From Pandoraea eparura (GTDB lineage Bacteria > Pseudomonadota > Gammaproteobacteria > Burkholderiales > Burkholderiaceae), in contig NZ_CABPSH010000002.1 in the NCBI RefSeq assembly GCF_902459725.1, positions 434,001 to 498,000 of the forward strand: a DNA stretch of 64,000 bases. Reading direction: 5' to 3'. Positions 8,908 to 17,265 of this stretch are shown piece after piece. The stretch's first letter is position 1, and each line of letters begins with the position of its first letter. Both the position numbers and the translations under genes were made by a program. The notes under the pieces were generated by a model. It searched no databases. It was not told where the DNA came from and saw only the letters and a program-made list of their open reading frames with translations.

Positions 8908-9768
8908 TCAGAGCCAGTAGACCACCACGTACAGTCCCAGCCAGACCACATCGACGAAGTGCCAATACCACGCGGCGCCCTCGAACCCGAAGTGATGCTC
9001 CGGCGTGAAGTGCCCCTTCATCATACGAACCATCATGACGGTCAGCATGATCGCGCCCAACATCACGTGAAAGCCGTGGAAGCCGGTGAGCAGGAAGAAC
9101 GTCGAGCCATACACGCCCGAGGTCAGCTTCAGGTTCAGCTCGGTATAGGCATGGTGATACTCGTACGCCTGGAAGCCCAGGAACGTGAAGCCCAACGCCA
9201 CGGTGGCAAACAGCCAGAAAATCGCGCGGGCGCGATGGTTGGCACGCAGGGCGTGGTGCGAGATCGTCAGCGTGACGCCAGAGGTCAGCAGCAGTGCCGT
9301 ATTGAGCGTGGGGATCGGCCACGGGCCCATCGTCTCGAAGGCGTCCACAACGCCTGCCGGACCGGCGTTCGGCCACACGGCGCTGAAATCCGGCCACAGC
9401 AGCTTATTGTCGAGGTCACCGAGCCACGGCATTGCCAGCGTGCGGGCATAGAACAGCGCGCCGAAGAACGCGGCGAAGAACATCACCTCGGAGAAGATGA
9501 ACCAGCTCATGCCCCAGCGGTAGGACGCGTCGATGCGCTTGCCGTACAGGCCGCCCTCGGACTCGGCGATCGAGTCGCCGAACCAGCTACGCAGTACCCA
9601 CAGCACCCACAGCAGGCCGGCCAGCGCCGTCCACGGGGCCCATGGTTGCCCATTGACCCACGCGGCCGCCGAGCCGAGCACCACCAGCAGGCCGACGCTG
9701 CAGCTTACGGGATGGCGCGACGGGGCCGGTACGAAGTAGTAAGGCGCCGTTTGGTGTTGACCACTCAT
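8908..9768 (-). CDS. ctaE: Cytochrome c oxidase subunit III
   Basis: A 286-residue, seven-helix membrane protein. Clear subunit III features are WGMSWFIFSEVMFFAAFFGALFYAR and the C-terminal LLTGFHGFHVMLGAIML and YWHFVDVVWLGLYVVVYW. The start at 9768 (MSGQHQTAPYYF) is chosen because GGAG precedes it at nine bases; a longer frame upstream lacks a site. It is the last structural gene of the oxidase operon and is followed by a terminator. Confidence 0.96.
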   Translation of the reverse strand: MSGQHQTAPYYFVPAPSRHPVSCSVGLLVVLGSAAAWVNGQPWAPWTALAGLLWVLWVLRSWFGDSIAESEGGLYGKRIDASYRWGMSWFIFSEVMFFAAFFGALFYARTLAMPWLGDLDNKLLWPDFSAVWPNAGPAGVVDAFETMGPWPIPTLNTALLLTSGVTLTISHHALRANHRARAIFWLFATVALGFTFLGFQAYEYHHAYTELNLKLTSGVYGSTFFLLTGFHGFHVMLGAIMLTVMMVRMMKGHFTPEHHFGFEGAAWYWHFVDVVWLGLYVVVYWL

Positions 9769-9807
9769 TCTTATTTCTCCAGGCTTGGTTCTCTTTGTCG
9801 ATGCCAC

Positions 9808-10029
9808 TCACGTCGCGAGCCGAATGGCGAGCTTCGCCAGCAACACCAGCGCCACGACGAACAGGATGCCCCCGATCAGCCCCGCGACGATCAGATGCAC
9901 AGGGTTGAGTTGCGCCATGTCGCGGTCGTGATCACGTCCCTTGCGCACACCGAAAAACGACCAGAACACGGCATTGATGGTCTGGACGAATGACAGCTTG
10001 CGCCGGGTCGCCTCCTTCAGGTCATCCAT
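9808..10029 (-). CDS. DUF2970 small membrane protein
   Basis: A 73-residue protein with a basic N-terminus, the segment SFVQTINAVFWSFFGVRKG and one C-terminal membrane helix. This is the DUF2970 pattern found between ctaG and ctaE in Burkholderiales. Its start overlaps the ctaG stop by eight bases, so the two are translationally coupled. A role in oxidase assembly is inferred only from position. Confidence 0.82.
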   Translation of the reverse strand: MDDLKEATRRKLSFVQTINAVFWSFFGVRKGRDHDRDMAQLNPVHLIVAGLIGGILFVVALVLLAKLAIRLAT

Positions 10030-10639
10030 TGCTCCCCTTGCCTCCCCCCGTCGCTCCTGCCTTCAAGTCGCCAGCCTGCGCACCGGTTGAGATATCCGCG
10101 CGCGGCGTGGCGTCGTTCTTGCCGAGATCGAAAAAAGTATAGGACAGCGTAATCGTATTCACATCCTTGGGCAGCTTCGTGTCCACCACGAAGACCACCG
10201 GGTACTCCTTGGCCTCTCCGGCCTTGAGGGTCTGCTGCGTGAAGCAGAAGCACTCGATCTTCTTGAAGTAGCTCGCGGCCAGCGCTGGCGCATAGCTCGG
10301 AATCGCCTGCGCACGCACCTCATGCGACTGCTGGTTCGCCACTTCGTACTCGATGGTCGCGATCTGCCCCGGATGCACCTTCAGACTGCTCTTCGCCGGC
10401 TTGAAGCGCAACGGCCCCTGGGCATTGGCATCAAACTCGACGGTGATCGTACGGCTTTCGTCGACCTGCGAATTGCGAGCGGTGATCTCGGTCGCGCGAT
10501 CGCCCAACTGGTTGATCCCCACCAGACTGCAGAACGCCCGGTAGAACGGCACCATGGCGTAGCCGAAACCAAACATCACCACGACCATCAGCAGCAGCTT
10601 GCTGAAGGTGCGCCCATTGACTCGTCGCAAACCACTCAT
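10022..10639 (-). CDS. ctaG: Cytochrome c oxidase assembly protein CtaG (COX11 type)
   Basis: A 205-residue protein with one N-terminal membrane helix (about residues 12-30) and a periplasmic immunoglobulin-like domain. The copper motif CFCFTQQ and the following YPVVFVVDTKLP identify the COX11/CtaG family, which inserts CuB into subunit I. YRAFCSLVGI after the helix is also conserved. It lies between the small ORF after ctaD and DUF2970, the standard beta-proteobacterial order. Confidence 0.95.
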   Translation of the reverse strand: MSGLRRVNGRTFSKLLLMVVVMFGFGYAMVPFYRAFCSLVGINQLGDRATEITARNSQVDESRTITVEFDANAQGPLRFKPAKSSLKVHPGQIATIEYEVANQQSHEVRAQAIPSYAPALAASYFKKIECFCFTQQTLKAGEAKEYPVVFVVDTKLPKDVNTITLSYTFFDLGKNDATPRADISTGAQAGDLKAGATGGGKGSNG

Positions 10640-10778
10640 ATTCGCCTTGCCGGTTCCCCGCTTGACGGCCGTCAGTCTCCGACGCCGTCGGTTGCCGTGT
10701 ACTGCCCTGTACTGCCGTGTACCCTCGCGCGCCGGCTTCCCGAACCGCGCGTCCCGCCGGTGTGGCAGAACGTGCGGA

Positions 10779-10898
10779 TCAGATGCCGCCCACCAGCTTG
10801 ACCTTGATCATGACCCCAAAGAAGAACACCAGCACGACGGAGCCCAGGATCAGCCCCGTGCGCAGGTTCTTCGCGCGTTGCTCGCGACTGGCGGCCAT
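10779..10898 (-). CDS. Cytochrome oxidase small assembly protein
   Basis: A 39-residue protein with a basic N-terminus (MAASREQRAKNLRTG) and one membrane helix (LILGSVVLVFFFGVMIKV). It starts two bases after the ctaD stop. A protein of this size and shape sits between ctaD and ctaG throughout Burkholderiales. Its role in assembly is presumed from conserved context. Confidence 0.8.
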   Translation of the reverse strand: MAASREQRAKNLRTGLILGSVVLVFFFGVMIKVKLVGGI

Positions 10899-10900
10899 GA

Positions 10901-12493
10901 TCAATGCACCTTCGGCGGCGTCTCGAACGTATGGAACGGTGCCGGGCTCGGCACGGTCCACTCGAGGCCCTCCGCGCCATCCCACGGCTTCGCTTCGGCC
11001 GCCGGGCCGCTGCGCCACGTCGGCAGCGCCACGAAGAACAGGAAGTACACCTGCATCAGGCCGAAGGCGAACGCGCCGATGGTCGCGATCTGGTTGAAAT
11101 CCGTGAATTGCGCCGGGTAGTCGGCGTAGCGACGTGGCATGCCGGCCAGTCCCAGGAAGTGCATCGGGAAGAACGTCACGTTGAACGAGATGAGCGTGCC
11201 CCAGAAGTGGAATTTGCCACGCCACTCGTTGTACATGTGGCCTGTCCACTTTGGCACCCAGTAATAGAACCCCGAGAAGAGTGCGAAGAGCGAACCGGCC
11301 ACGAGCACGTAGTGGAAGTGCGCCACCACGTAGTACGTGCCGTGCATCTGAATGTCGAGCGGCGCCATCGAGAGCATGAGGCCGGTGAAGCCGCCCATCG
11401 TGAACACGAACAGGAAGCCGACGGAGAAGAGCATCGGCGTCTCGAACGAGAGCGAGCCCTTCCACATCGTGGCGACCCAGTTGAACACCTTCACGCCGGT
11501 CGGCACCGAGATCAGCATCGTGGCGTACATGAAGAAGAGCTGCCCGGTGACCGGCATGCCCGTCACGAACATGTGGTGCGCCCACACCATGAACGACAGA
11601 ATCGCGATCGACGCCGTGGCGTACACCATCGAGCTATAGCCGAACAGTCGCTTGCGCGAGAACGCCGGAATCACCTGCGAGACGATCCCGAACGCCGGCA
11701 GAATCATGATGTACACCTCCGGGTGCCCAAAGAACCAGAAGATGTGCTGGTACATCACCGGATCGCCGCCGCCCGCCGCGTTGAAGAAGGACGTTCCGAA
11801 GTGACGGTCCGTGAGCAGCATCGTGATCGCGCCGGCGAGCACCGGCATCACGGCGATGAGCAGATAGGCGGTGATCAGCCACGTCCACACGAACATCGGC
11901 ATCTTCATGAGCGTCATGCCCGGCGCACGCATGTTCAGGATGGTGACGATGATGTTGATCGCGCCCATGATCGACGACGCACCGAGAATGTGCGCCCCGA
12001 AGATGGCCAGATCCTGGCCCGGCCCCATCTGCACCGACAGCGGCGCGTACATCGTCCAGCCGGCTGCCGTGGCGCCGCCCGGCACGAGGAACGACGAGAG
12101 CAGCAGCAGGCCGCCGACCGGCAGCAGCCAGAAGCTGAAATTGTTCATGCGCGCGAAGGCCATGTCCGACGCGCCGATCTGCAGCGGGATCATCCAGTTC
12201 GCGAACCCCACGAACGCCGGCATGATCGCGCCGAAAATCATCACCAGCCCGTGCATGGTGGTGAGCTGATTGAAGAACTCCGGACGAATGAACTGCAGGC
12301 CCGGTTCGAACAATTCCGTACGGATCATCAACGCCATCACGCCGCCCGAGAGCAGCATGACGAACGAGAAGATCATGTACATCGTGCCGATGTCCTTGTG
12401 ATTCGTCGCGAACAGCCAGCGACGCCACCCGTGCGGATGGTCGTGCGCGTGATCGTCGTGACCCGCCACGTGATCGTGAGCGATGGAACTCAT
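10901..12493 (-). CDS. ctaD: Cytochrome c oxidase subunit I
   Basis: A 530-residue, twelve-helix catalytic subunit that holds heme a and the heme a3-CuB centre and pumps protons. Visible hallmarks: the low-spin heme His in TTMHGLVMIFGAI, the CuB/Tyr loop WFFGHPEVYIMILP, the His pair in FMVWAHHMFVTG, the K-channel region, and the heme His pair in VVAHFHYVLVAG. A His-rich N-terminus (HDHVAGHDDHAHDHPHG) precedes the ATNHKDIGTMY motif and might bind metal. The start at 12493 has AGGAG seven bases upstream; the longer open frame overlaps ctaC. Confidence 0.97.
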   Translation of the reverse strand: MSSIAHDHVAGHDDHAHDHPHGWRRWLFATNHKDIGTMYMIFSFVMLLSGGVMALMIRTELFEPGLQFIRPEFFNQLTTMHGLVMIFGAIMPAFVGFANWMIPLQIGASDMAFARMNNFSFWLLPVGGLLLLSSFLVPGGATAAGWTMYAPLSVQMGPGQDLAIFGAHILGASSIMGAINIIVTILNMRAPGMTLMKMPMFVWTWLITAYLLIAVMPVLAGAITMLLTDRHFGTSFFNAAGGGDPVMYQHIFWFFGHPEVYIMILPAFGIVSQVIPAFSRKRLFGYSSMVYATASIAILSFMVWAHHMFVTGMPVTGQLFFMYATMLISVPTGVKVFNWVATMWKGSLSFETPMLFSVGFLFVFTMGGFTGLMLSMAPLDIQMHGTYYVVAHFHYVLVAGSLFALFSGFYYWVPKWTGHMYNEWRGKFHFWGTLISFNVTFFPMHFLGLAGMPRRYADYPAQFTDFNQIATIGAFAFGLMQVYFLFFVALPTWRSGPAAEAKPWDGAEGLEWTVPSPAPFHTFETPPKVH

Positions 12494-12528
12494 ACCCAAT
12501 CTCCTTCCTCGAACTGGTCGAACGGCAC

Positions 12529-13758
12529 TTAACTGTTCTTCGCTGCGCCTGCGTCGGCAGCCCCTGCGGCCTTGGCCGATTTGTTGCCACGCGCTTCGCG
12601 CACCTGTGCCGGCTGAACCACGTCGCCGGTCTTGTTGCTCCACGAGTTGCGCTCGAACGTAATCACGGACGCAAGCTCCACATCGTTCAGATGCGACCAG
12701 TTGGGCATCGCATTCTTGCCGTGCAGCACGATGCTGATGTGGTCCGCCACCGGGCCGTTCGCGATCTTCGAGCCGTCGAGCGCCGGGAACGCGCCGCCGC
12801 CCTTGCCGTTCGGCTGGTGGCACACCGCGCAATTCGACGCGTAGACCTTCTGGCCGCGCTCCATGAGCTCCTGCACCGTGTAAGTCTTGTTCGGATCGTC
12901 GGCCGACGCGGCCATCAGCTTCTTCTGCGCCTGGACCCACGTGTTGTAATCGGCTTCCGAGACCACCTTCACCACGACCGGCATGAACGCATGCTCCTTG
13001 CCGCACAGCTCGGTACAGAAGCCGCGATACTCGCCGACCTTTTCGGCCTTGAACCAGGTGTCACGCACGAAGCCCGGAATCGCGTCCTGCTTGATGCCGA
13101 AGGCCGGCACGTAGAACGAATGGATGACGTCGTTGGCCGTGGTGATCAGACGCACCTTCTTGTTGACCGGCACGACCATCGGGTGGTCGACTTCCTGCAG
13201 ATACGTGTTGCTCTTCGGGGCTTCTCCGTCGATCTGGGTGCGCGGCGTGGTAAGCGTGGAGAGGAACTTGATGCCCTCGCCTTCGCCATTCAGGTAGTCG
13301 TAGCCCCACTTCCACTGATAGCCGGTGACCTTGATCGTGAGGTCGGCGTTGGTGGTGTCCTTCATCGCCACCACGGTCTTCGTGGCAGGCAGCGCCATCA
13401 GAATCACGATGATGAACGGCACGACCGTCCAGATCACCTCGACCGTGGTGCTTTCATGGAAGTTCGCGGGTTGATGGCCCTTGGATTTGCGATGCTTGAA
13501 AATCGAGTAGAACATCACGCCGAACACGCCGAGGAAGATCACCAGACAGATGATCAACATCATGGTGTGCAGGCTGTGAAGCTCTTGCGCGAGCTTCGTG
13601 ACCGGCGGCTGGAAGTTGAGTTCGTTGACGGCCGGCCCCCCGGGCATGTCCGTGACCGCCGCCAGGGCCGGAACGCAGGCGAGCAGCGAGGCGCCCGCAA
13701 GGAAGGCCGCCAAGGCGTGTTTCGTTTTTTTCATAGCTTCCTTACCCAAAATTACCAT
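12529..13758 (-). CDS. ctaC: Cytochrome c oxidase subunit II with fused cytochrome c domain
   Basis: A 409-residue protein with a signal sequence, two membrane helices, a periplasmic cupredoxin domain and a C-terminal cytochrome c domain. The CuA ligands are seen in CTELCGKEHAFM, and the heme c site in CAVCH with the Met of NAMPNW as sixth ligand. The fusion makes this a caa3-like oxidase able to take electrons through its own heme c. Two starts are possible: 13758, preceded by AGGGAGG at five bases (used here), and 13734 (MKKTKH), preceded by AAGGA. It is the first structural gene of the ctaC-D-small-G-DUF2970-E operon. Confidence 0.95.
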   Translation of the reverse strand: MVILGKEAMKKTKHALAAFLAGASLLACVPALAAVTDMPGGPAVNELNFQPPVTKLAQELHSLHTMMLIICLVIFLGVFGVMFYSIFKHRKSKGHQPANFHESTTVEVIWTVVPFIIVILMALPATKTVVAMKDTTNADLTIKVTGYQWKWGYDYLNGEGEGIKFLSTLTTPRTQIDGEAPKSNTYLQEVDHPMVVPVNKKVRLITTANDVIHSFYVPAFGIKQDAIPGFVRDTWFKAEKVGEYRGFCTELCGKEHAFMPVVVKVVSEADYNTWVQAQKKLMAASADDPNKTYTVQELMERGQKVYASNCAVCHQPNGKGGGAFPALDGSKIANGPVADHISIVLHGKNAMPNWSHLNDVELASVITFERNSWSNKTGDVVQPAQVREARGNKSAKAAGAADAGAAKNS

Positions 13759-13798
13759 CCAAACCTCCCTGGCGGTCGCCCGAGACTGTCTCCATCTC

Positions 13799-14272
13799 TC
13801 AGGCCTGTTGGGCAAGACAACGGCGCAGCTCGCGCGCCAACGTTTCGCGGCGATGCGGCGCAAGATAGGCACCGACGGTGACCGAGCGGCTCCCCGAGCG
13901 CAAGACGATGCGCATACGCGGCGGCTTCTCGATGTCGATGCGCACCCAGCGTGGATTGAACTCGTACTGCGTCAACCTCTGTGCTGAACGTTGCTCGACC
14001 ACAAGGCTCACGGGCGACAACCGAATGACCTCGTAATCTGTGGCATGCCGGGCATGAATGACGAACGCAACGCCCACCACGAGCAAGTCCAGGCCTGTGA
14101 ACGGCAAGACCAACCACCCACCGCGCCACGCCGCAATCAAGGCAACACCCAGCGACACGGCGGCCAACGACAGGTAGAACAGGACAAACTGGCGCGGCGA
14201 TATCGCGCAGTTGCGCTTGTGCTTCCATTCCTTCGTGGCCGAATCGGCTTCGGAAGAAGAGGCTGCGAGCAT
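13799..14272 (-). CDS. DUF2244 membrane protein
   Basis: A protein of about 157 residues with two adjacent helices (about residues 30-70 after a charged N-terminus) and a cytoplasmic C-terminal part with RWVRIDIEKPP and GAYLAPHRRETLARELRRCL. This is the DUF2244 pattern, often encoded just upstream of ctaC. No function is known. The start may instead be GTG at 14281. It is 40 bases from ctaC and probably cotranscribed with it. Confidence 0.8.
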   Translation of the reverse strand: MLAASSSEADSATKEWKHKRNCAISPRQFVLFYLSLAAVSLGVALIAAWRGGWLVLPFTGLDLLVVGVAFVIHARHATDYEVIRLSPVSLVVEQRSAQRLTQYEFNPRWVRIDIEKPPRMRIVLRSGSRSVTVGAYLAPHRRETLARELRRCLAQQA

Positions 14273-14281
14273 CGCCGTCAC

Positions 14282-14851
14282 CCGTGGGGCATTTTGGGTC
14301 TTTCATGTCCGACGGCCGGGAACTTGCTGCGTCCGGGCCGCGACAAACTGCCGCATTATAGAACGCGCATTCTCCAAGCGACAACATTGATACCGAGTAT
14401 TTGGCGCGCCATAGCATTCTCCTGAACCCATTGATGCAAAAGGGAAATCCGTTTATTCCCCTAGTCGAAAATCGCAACGACGGAGCGACTACGGGATACT
14501 CCCTATGTGTCATCGGTTTGACACGTTGCAACAACGCGATGACTCGTTGCGGTGTCCTGACTACCCGACGCCACTGTCTCCGACGATCGACGCCCCACCC
14601 GGCCCTACGCCCATCACGCGAAGCACGCCACACCGCACACGCACGACCGCCTTCGCTGCGATGCGGGATTCGTCCGATATCCGTCAACCATGAACGCAAC
14701 GTCTCGCATCGCGTGCGACGTTATGTCGCGCCCTGACACGGCCCACCGCGACCGCTGCACGGCGCAGGCGCACCCGGCCCCGGCGACCTGCGATGCGCGC
14801 GTCGATACAACGCGTGCTAAAACCGAAACTTGTTCCCTACGTCGCCATGCC
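14282..14851. promoter_or_regulatory. Divergent regulatory region between DUF2244-ctaC and the LuxR gene
   Basis: About 570 bases with no supported gene. The part around 14350-14480 is more AT-rich than its surroundings and is a likely promoter zone for the minus-strand cta operon. An 18-bp dyad lies at 14507-14524. If the LuxR gene starts at ATG 14690 rather than 14852, this region shortens to about 400 bases. No ribosome binding site decides between the two. Confidence 0.4.
14507..14524. promoter_or_regulatory. 18-bp dyad, candidate operator
   Basis: Perfect 6-bp arms GTGTCA and TGACAC separated by six bases. The length and symmetry are those of lux-box-like or other dimeric regulator sites, and the LuxR-family gene begins downstream. 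The sequence does not match a classical lux box well, so the assignment to that regulator is a guess. Confidence 0.3.
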
Positions 14852-15664
14852 ATGCGTGCCACGCGTTGCGTCACCCCTCGCTCGTTTGCCGACGGTCTGA
14901 GCGCCTTGGGCGCCGCCGCCGACGTCGATGCCCTGTGCGCCCTGCTGCCATCGTTGTGCGGCGCGCTCGGTCACCGCCATTTCAGCTATCGCGGACATTT
15001 CCCCCTGCCGGGCGGAAAGCGGGCGACACCGCGACTTGGCAACTTGCCGCTCGCGTGGCAAGCACACTACGACGCGCAACACTACGCAAACATTGATCCG
15101 GTACTCACGCGCGCCAGCCAGCAACTCACGCCCGTCGAATGGACACCTGCACTCTACACCTCGCCCGGTGCCCGGCAGTTGCTTCGCGAGCAGCGCGCCG
15201 CCGGCATGCGCTACGGCGTGACGTATCCGGTGTTCACCCCGTCGGGTGCGTCGGGCATGTTAAGTCTCTCGTCGCCGCGTCCGTTGCCTCGTCACGCGCG
15301 CGCGCCCGGCGCGCATGGCGCAGCGTTGCTGGCGATGCATGTGCATGAAGCCGTGTGGCGCATCGTGCAGCGCGACGCCGTACCTCACGGCACCCCTGTG
15401 CTGACGCCTCGCGAACGCGAGTGTCTGCGCTGGGTGGCGCGCGGCAAGACCTCGTGGGAAATCGGGCGCATTCTCACGCTCTCCGAGCACGGCGTGGTGT
15501 TCCATTTGCGCAGCGTCATGCGCAAGTTCGACGTCTCCAGCCGCCATCGGGCCGCGAAACTCGCGAGCGATTACGGCCTGCTCGACGACATCGCGGGCAC
15601 CGCGGCGCCCGTCATCGGGACCGCGCCGCCAGATCGCCGAGCGTCTTGTATCGCGTCAACGTGA
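14852..15664 (+). CDS. LuxR-family AHL-type transcriptional regulator
   Basis: About 270 residues: an N-terminal autoinducer-binding domain and a C-terminal LuxR-type helix-turn-helix. The ligand-pocket pattern is present: Trp and Tyr in WQAHYDAQHY, Asp-Pro in NIDPVL, Trp in PVEW and the Gly of GMRYGVTYPV. The DNA-binding part reads LTPRERECLRWVARGKTSWEIGRILTLSEHGVVFHL. No luxI gene is in the window, so it is a solo receptor as far as can be seen. The frame is open from ATG 14690; 14852 is preferred because family members start close to this domain. Its 3' end overlaps the flavin-reductase gene tail-to-tail by 53 bases. Control of the neighbouring operon is inference. Confidence 0.85.
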   Translation: MRATRCVTPRSFADGLSALGAAADVDALCALLPSLCGALGHRHFSYRGHFPLPGGKRATPRLGNLPLAWQAHYDAQHYANIDPVLTRASQQLTPVEWTPALYTSPGARQLLREQRAAGMRYGVTYPVFTPSGASGMLSLSSPRPLPRHARAPGAHGAALLAMHVHEAVWRIVQRDAVPHGTPVLTPRERECLRWVARGKTSWEIGRILTLSEHGVVFHLRSVMRKFDVSSRHRAAKLASDYGLLDDIAGTAAPVIGTAPPDRRASCIAST

Positions 15665-16259
15665 AGGTATCGCTGGCGGCATTCACGAACGAACCGCCGC
15701 CCAATCTCCCGACGGGACTGAGCGCCTGCAAATCCACGTGATGGGTGACGGGATCGAGCAATGCGTCATCGACATGGGCCGCGACGACCGTGCCGAGCAC
15801 GACCCATCCGCCGCCCGGCGCAGCGCTGATCTCGATGATGTCGCGCACCCGGCATTCGTACGCCACGGCGGCCTCCTGAACCCGCGGCGGCCGTACGCGC
15901 GACGACGGAATCGGAGTCACACCGGCCAACGCGAACTCCGACTCGCCGGGCGGCAACGGCGCCGCCGAGAGATTCACGGCGTCGATGCACGCCAGGCTCG
16001 CCACGTTCACGACGAATTCCGGCACCGCCTCGACGTTGAGCAGCGTGTCCTTCTTTCGTTGCGGCGCGGGCGGCACCACCGGGCAGAACAGCACCGTCAT
16101 CGGCACACAGCACACCCCCATGAAGTAGGCATACGGCGCCAGATTCGGCCGGCCCTGCGCATCGACGGTACTCACCCACGCAATGGGACGCGGCAGGATC
16201 GTACTCATCATGAAGTTGTAGAGACTTGCCTCGTCGAGCTTCGCCGGATCCAGTTCCAT
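15612..16259 (-). CDS. Flavin reductase-like FMN-binding split-barrel protein
   Basis: A 215-residue protein of the flavin reductase-like family (ILPRPIAWVSTVDAQGRPNLAPYAYFMG near the N-terminus, then KKDTLLNVEAVPEFVVNVAS). Members bind FMN and many supply reduced flavin or act as oxidoreductases. The ATG at 16259 has GGGAGAC just upstream; a longer frame reads back into the flavoenzyme gene. It starts 31 bases after that gene on the same strand, so it is probably the last gene of the accessory operon. It could supply reducing power to the N-oxygenase, but it could also be unrelated. Confidence 0.8.
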   Translation of the reverse strand: MELDPAKLDEASLYNFMMSTILPRPIAWVSTVDAQGRPNLAPYAYFMGVCCVPMTVLFCPVVPPAPQRKKDTLLNVEAVPEFVVNVASLACIDAVNLSAAPLPPGESEFALAGVTPIPSSRVRPPRVQEAAVAYECRVRDIIEISAAPGGGWVVLGTVVAAHVDDALLDPVTHHVDLQALSPVGRLGGGSFVNAASDTFTLTRYKTLGDLAARSR

Positions 16260-16290
16260 GTCGTCTCCCAGGGTCGTTGAATCTTGCCGG

Positions 16291-17265
16291 TCATCCCACA
16301 GCGGGGTGCGACGCATCTGACGCAATGCCCGTCAGACGAAGTACATCGTTGGCGCATCCCCACGACAACGTGAAGCCCCCGCCCCCGTGGCCGTAGTTGT
16401 GAAGCAGACGCGGATGCCGCGCGTCGCGCGCCACGCGCGGTACACGTCGCATCGGCCGAAATCCGAGGTGAGCTTCGACGATACGCAGCGCGGCGACGCC
16501 CTCGCACAGCCCGGCGCAGCGGCGAACGATATCCTCGATCTGCCGCTCGCCGATCACCGTCGATGTGAGGTCGAGATCGGCGGTGCCGCCCAGAACGATG
16601 TCGTCATCGCGTTCGACGACGTAGGTCGGTGACGCGGGATCGGCATCGTCGATGAAGCAGCCACGCACGGCATCGTCGCGCGCGGCCCGAAGCACGATCG
16701 CGCGCGATAACGACAAATCGCTGTCGCCAAACGGTCGGCTTCCGTAGCCGCAACAATTCACCACGTGGTCGGCATCGTCGAGCACCGAGACCGGATCACT
16801 GACGCGTCTGTGTACGTACTGCCCCCCGAGGTCGAGAAACAGGGTCATCAGGTAACGAAGATAGATCGGCGCGTCCGCCACGGGCGCGTCCATGCGGTAG
16901 GCACAGGCGAAGCGCGACGGCACCTCGGCCGGCGCCAGACGCTCGAGGCCGCTGGCGCATTCCGCCCACCACGGCGCCCCGGCGTCGCGTCGAAAGTATT
17001 CGGTCAGCACACGCATGCGCACGCCGGAAGCCGCGTCGGCGGACAGCCGGCGCATCGTCGTGTACGTCTGACGCGCCCGCGCGAGATAGACGAAGTCGGG
17101 CGCCTGATAGAACGGATGCCAGATCGCCGCCGCGAGTGCCGATGTCGTCTGCGCCGGTCCTTCCGCCGCGTAGATGACGACATCGCAGCCCGCCAGCGAC
17201 ATCGTCACGGCTGTCGTCAGGCCGCTGACACCGGCGCCGAGCACGATGATGCGCGGACGGCTCAC
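16291..17265 (-). CDS. FAD-dependent D-amino-acid-oxidase-like enzyme
   Basis: A 324-residue flavoprotein of the D-amino-acid oxidase superfamily. The N-terminal dinucleotide motif is VLGAGVSGL and the C-terminal FAD signature is NYGHGGGGFTLSWGCA, which closely resembles true D-amino-acid oxidases; Arg in GFRPMRR could bind a substrate carboxylate. It would oxidise a C-N bond of an amino acid, with oxygen or another acceptor. It starts with GTG overlapping the previous stop (GTGA), so it is coupled to the threonine-synthase-like gene. Within the operon it may process a pathway intermediate or remove the D-enantiomer. The substrate cannot be read from sequence. Confidence 0.85.
   Translation of the reverse strand: MSRPRIIVLGAGVSGLTTAVTMSLAGCDVVIYAAEGPAQTTSALAAAIWHPFYQAPDFVYLARARQTYTTMRRLSADAASGVRMRVLTEYFRRDAGAPWWAECASGLERLAPAEVPSRFACAYRMDAPVADAPIYLRYLMTLFLDLGGQYVHRRVSDPVSVLDDADHVVNCCGYGSRPFGDSDLSLSRAIVLRAARDDAVRGCFIDDADPASPTYVVERDDDIVLGGTADLDLTSTVIGERQIEDIVRRCAGLCEGVAALRIVEAHLGFRPMRRVPRVARDARHPRLLHNYGHGGGGFTLSWGCANDVLRLTGIASDASHPAVG

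Noticed and set aside
10904-12532. 542-codon open frame on the plus strand opposite ctaD
   Set aside because: Low-complexity RHE-rich translation antisense to subunit I.
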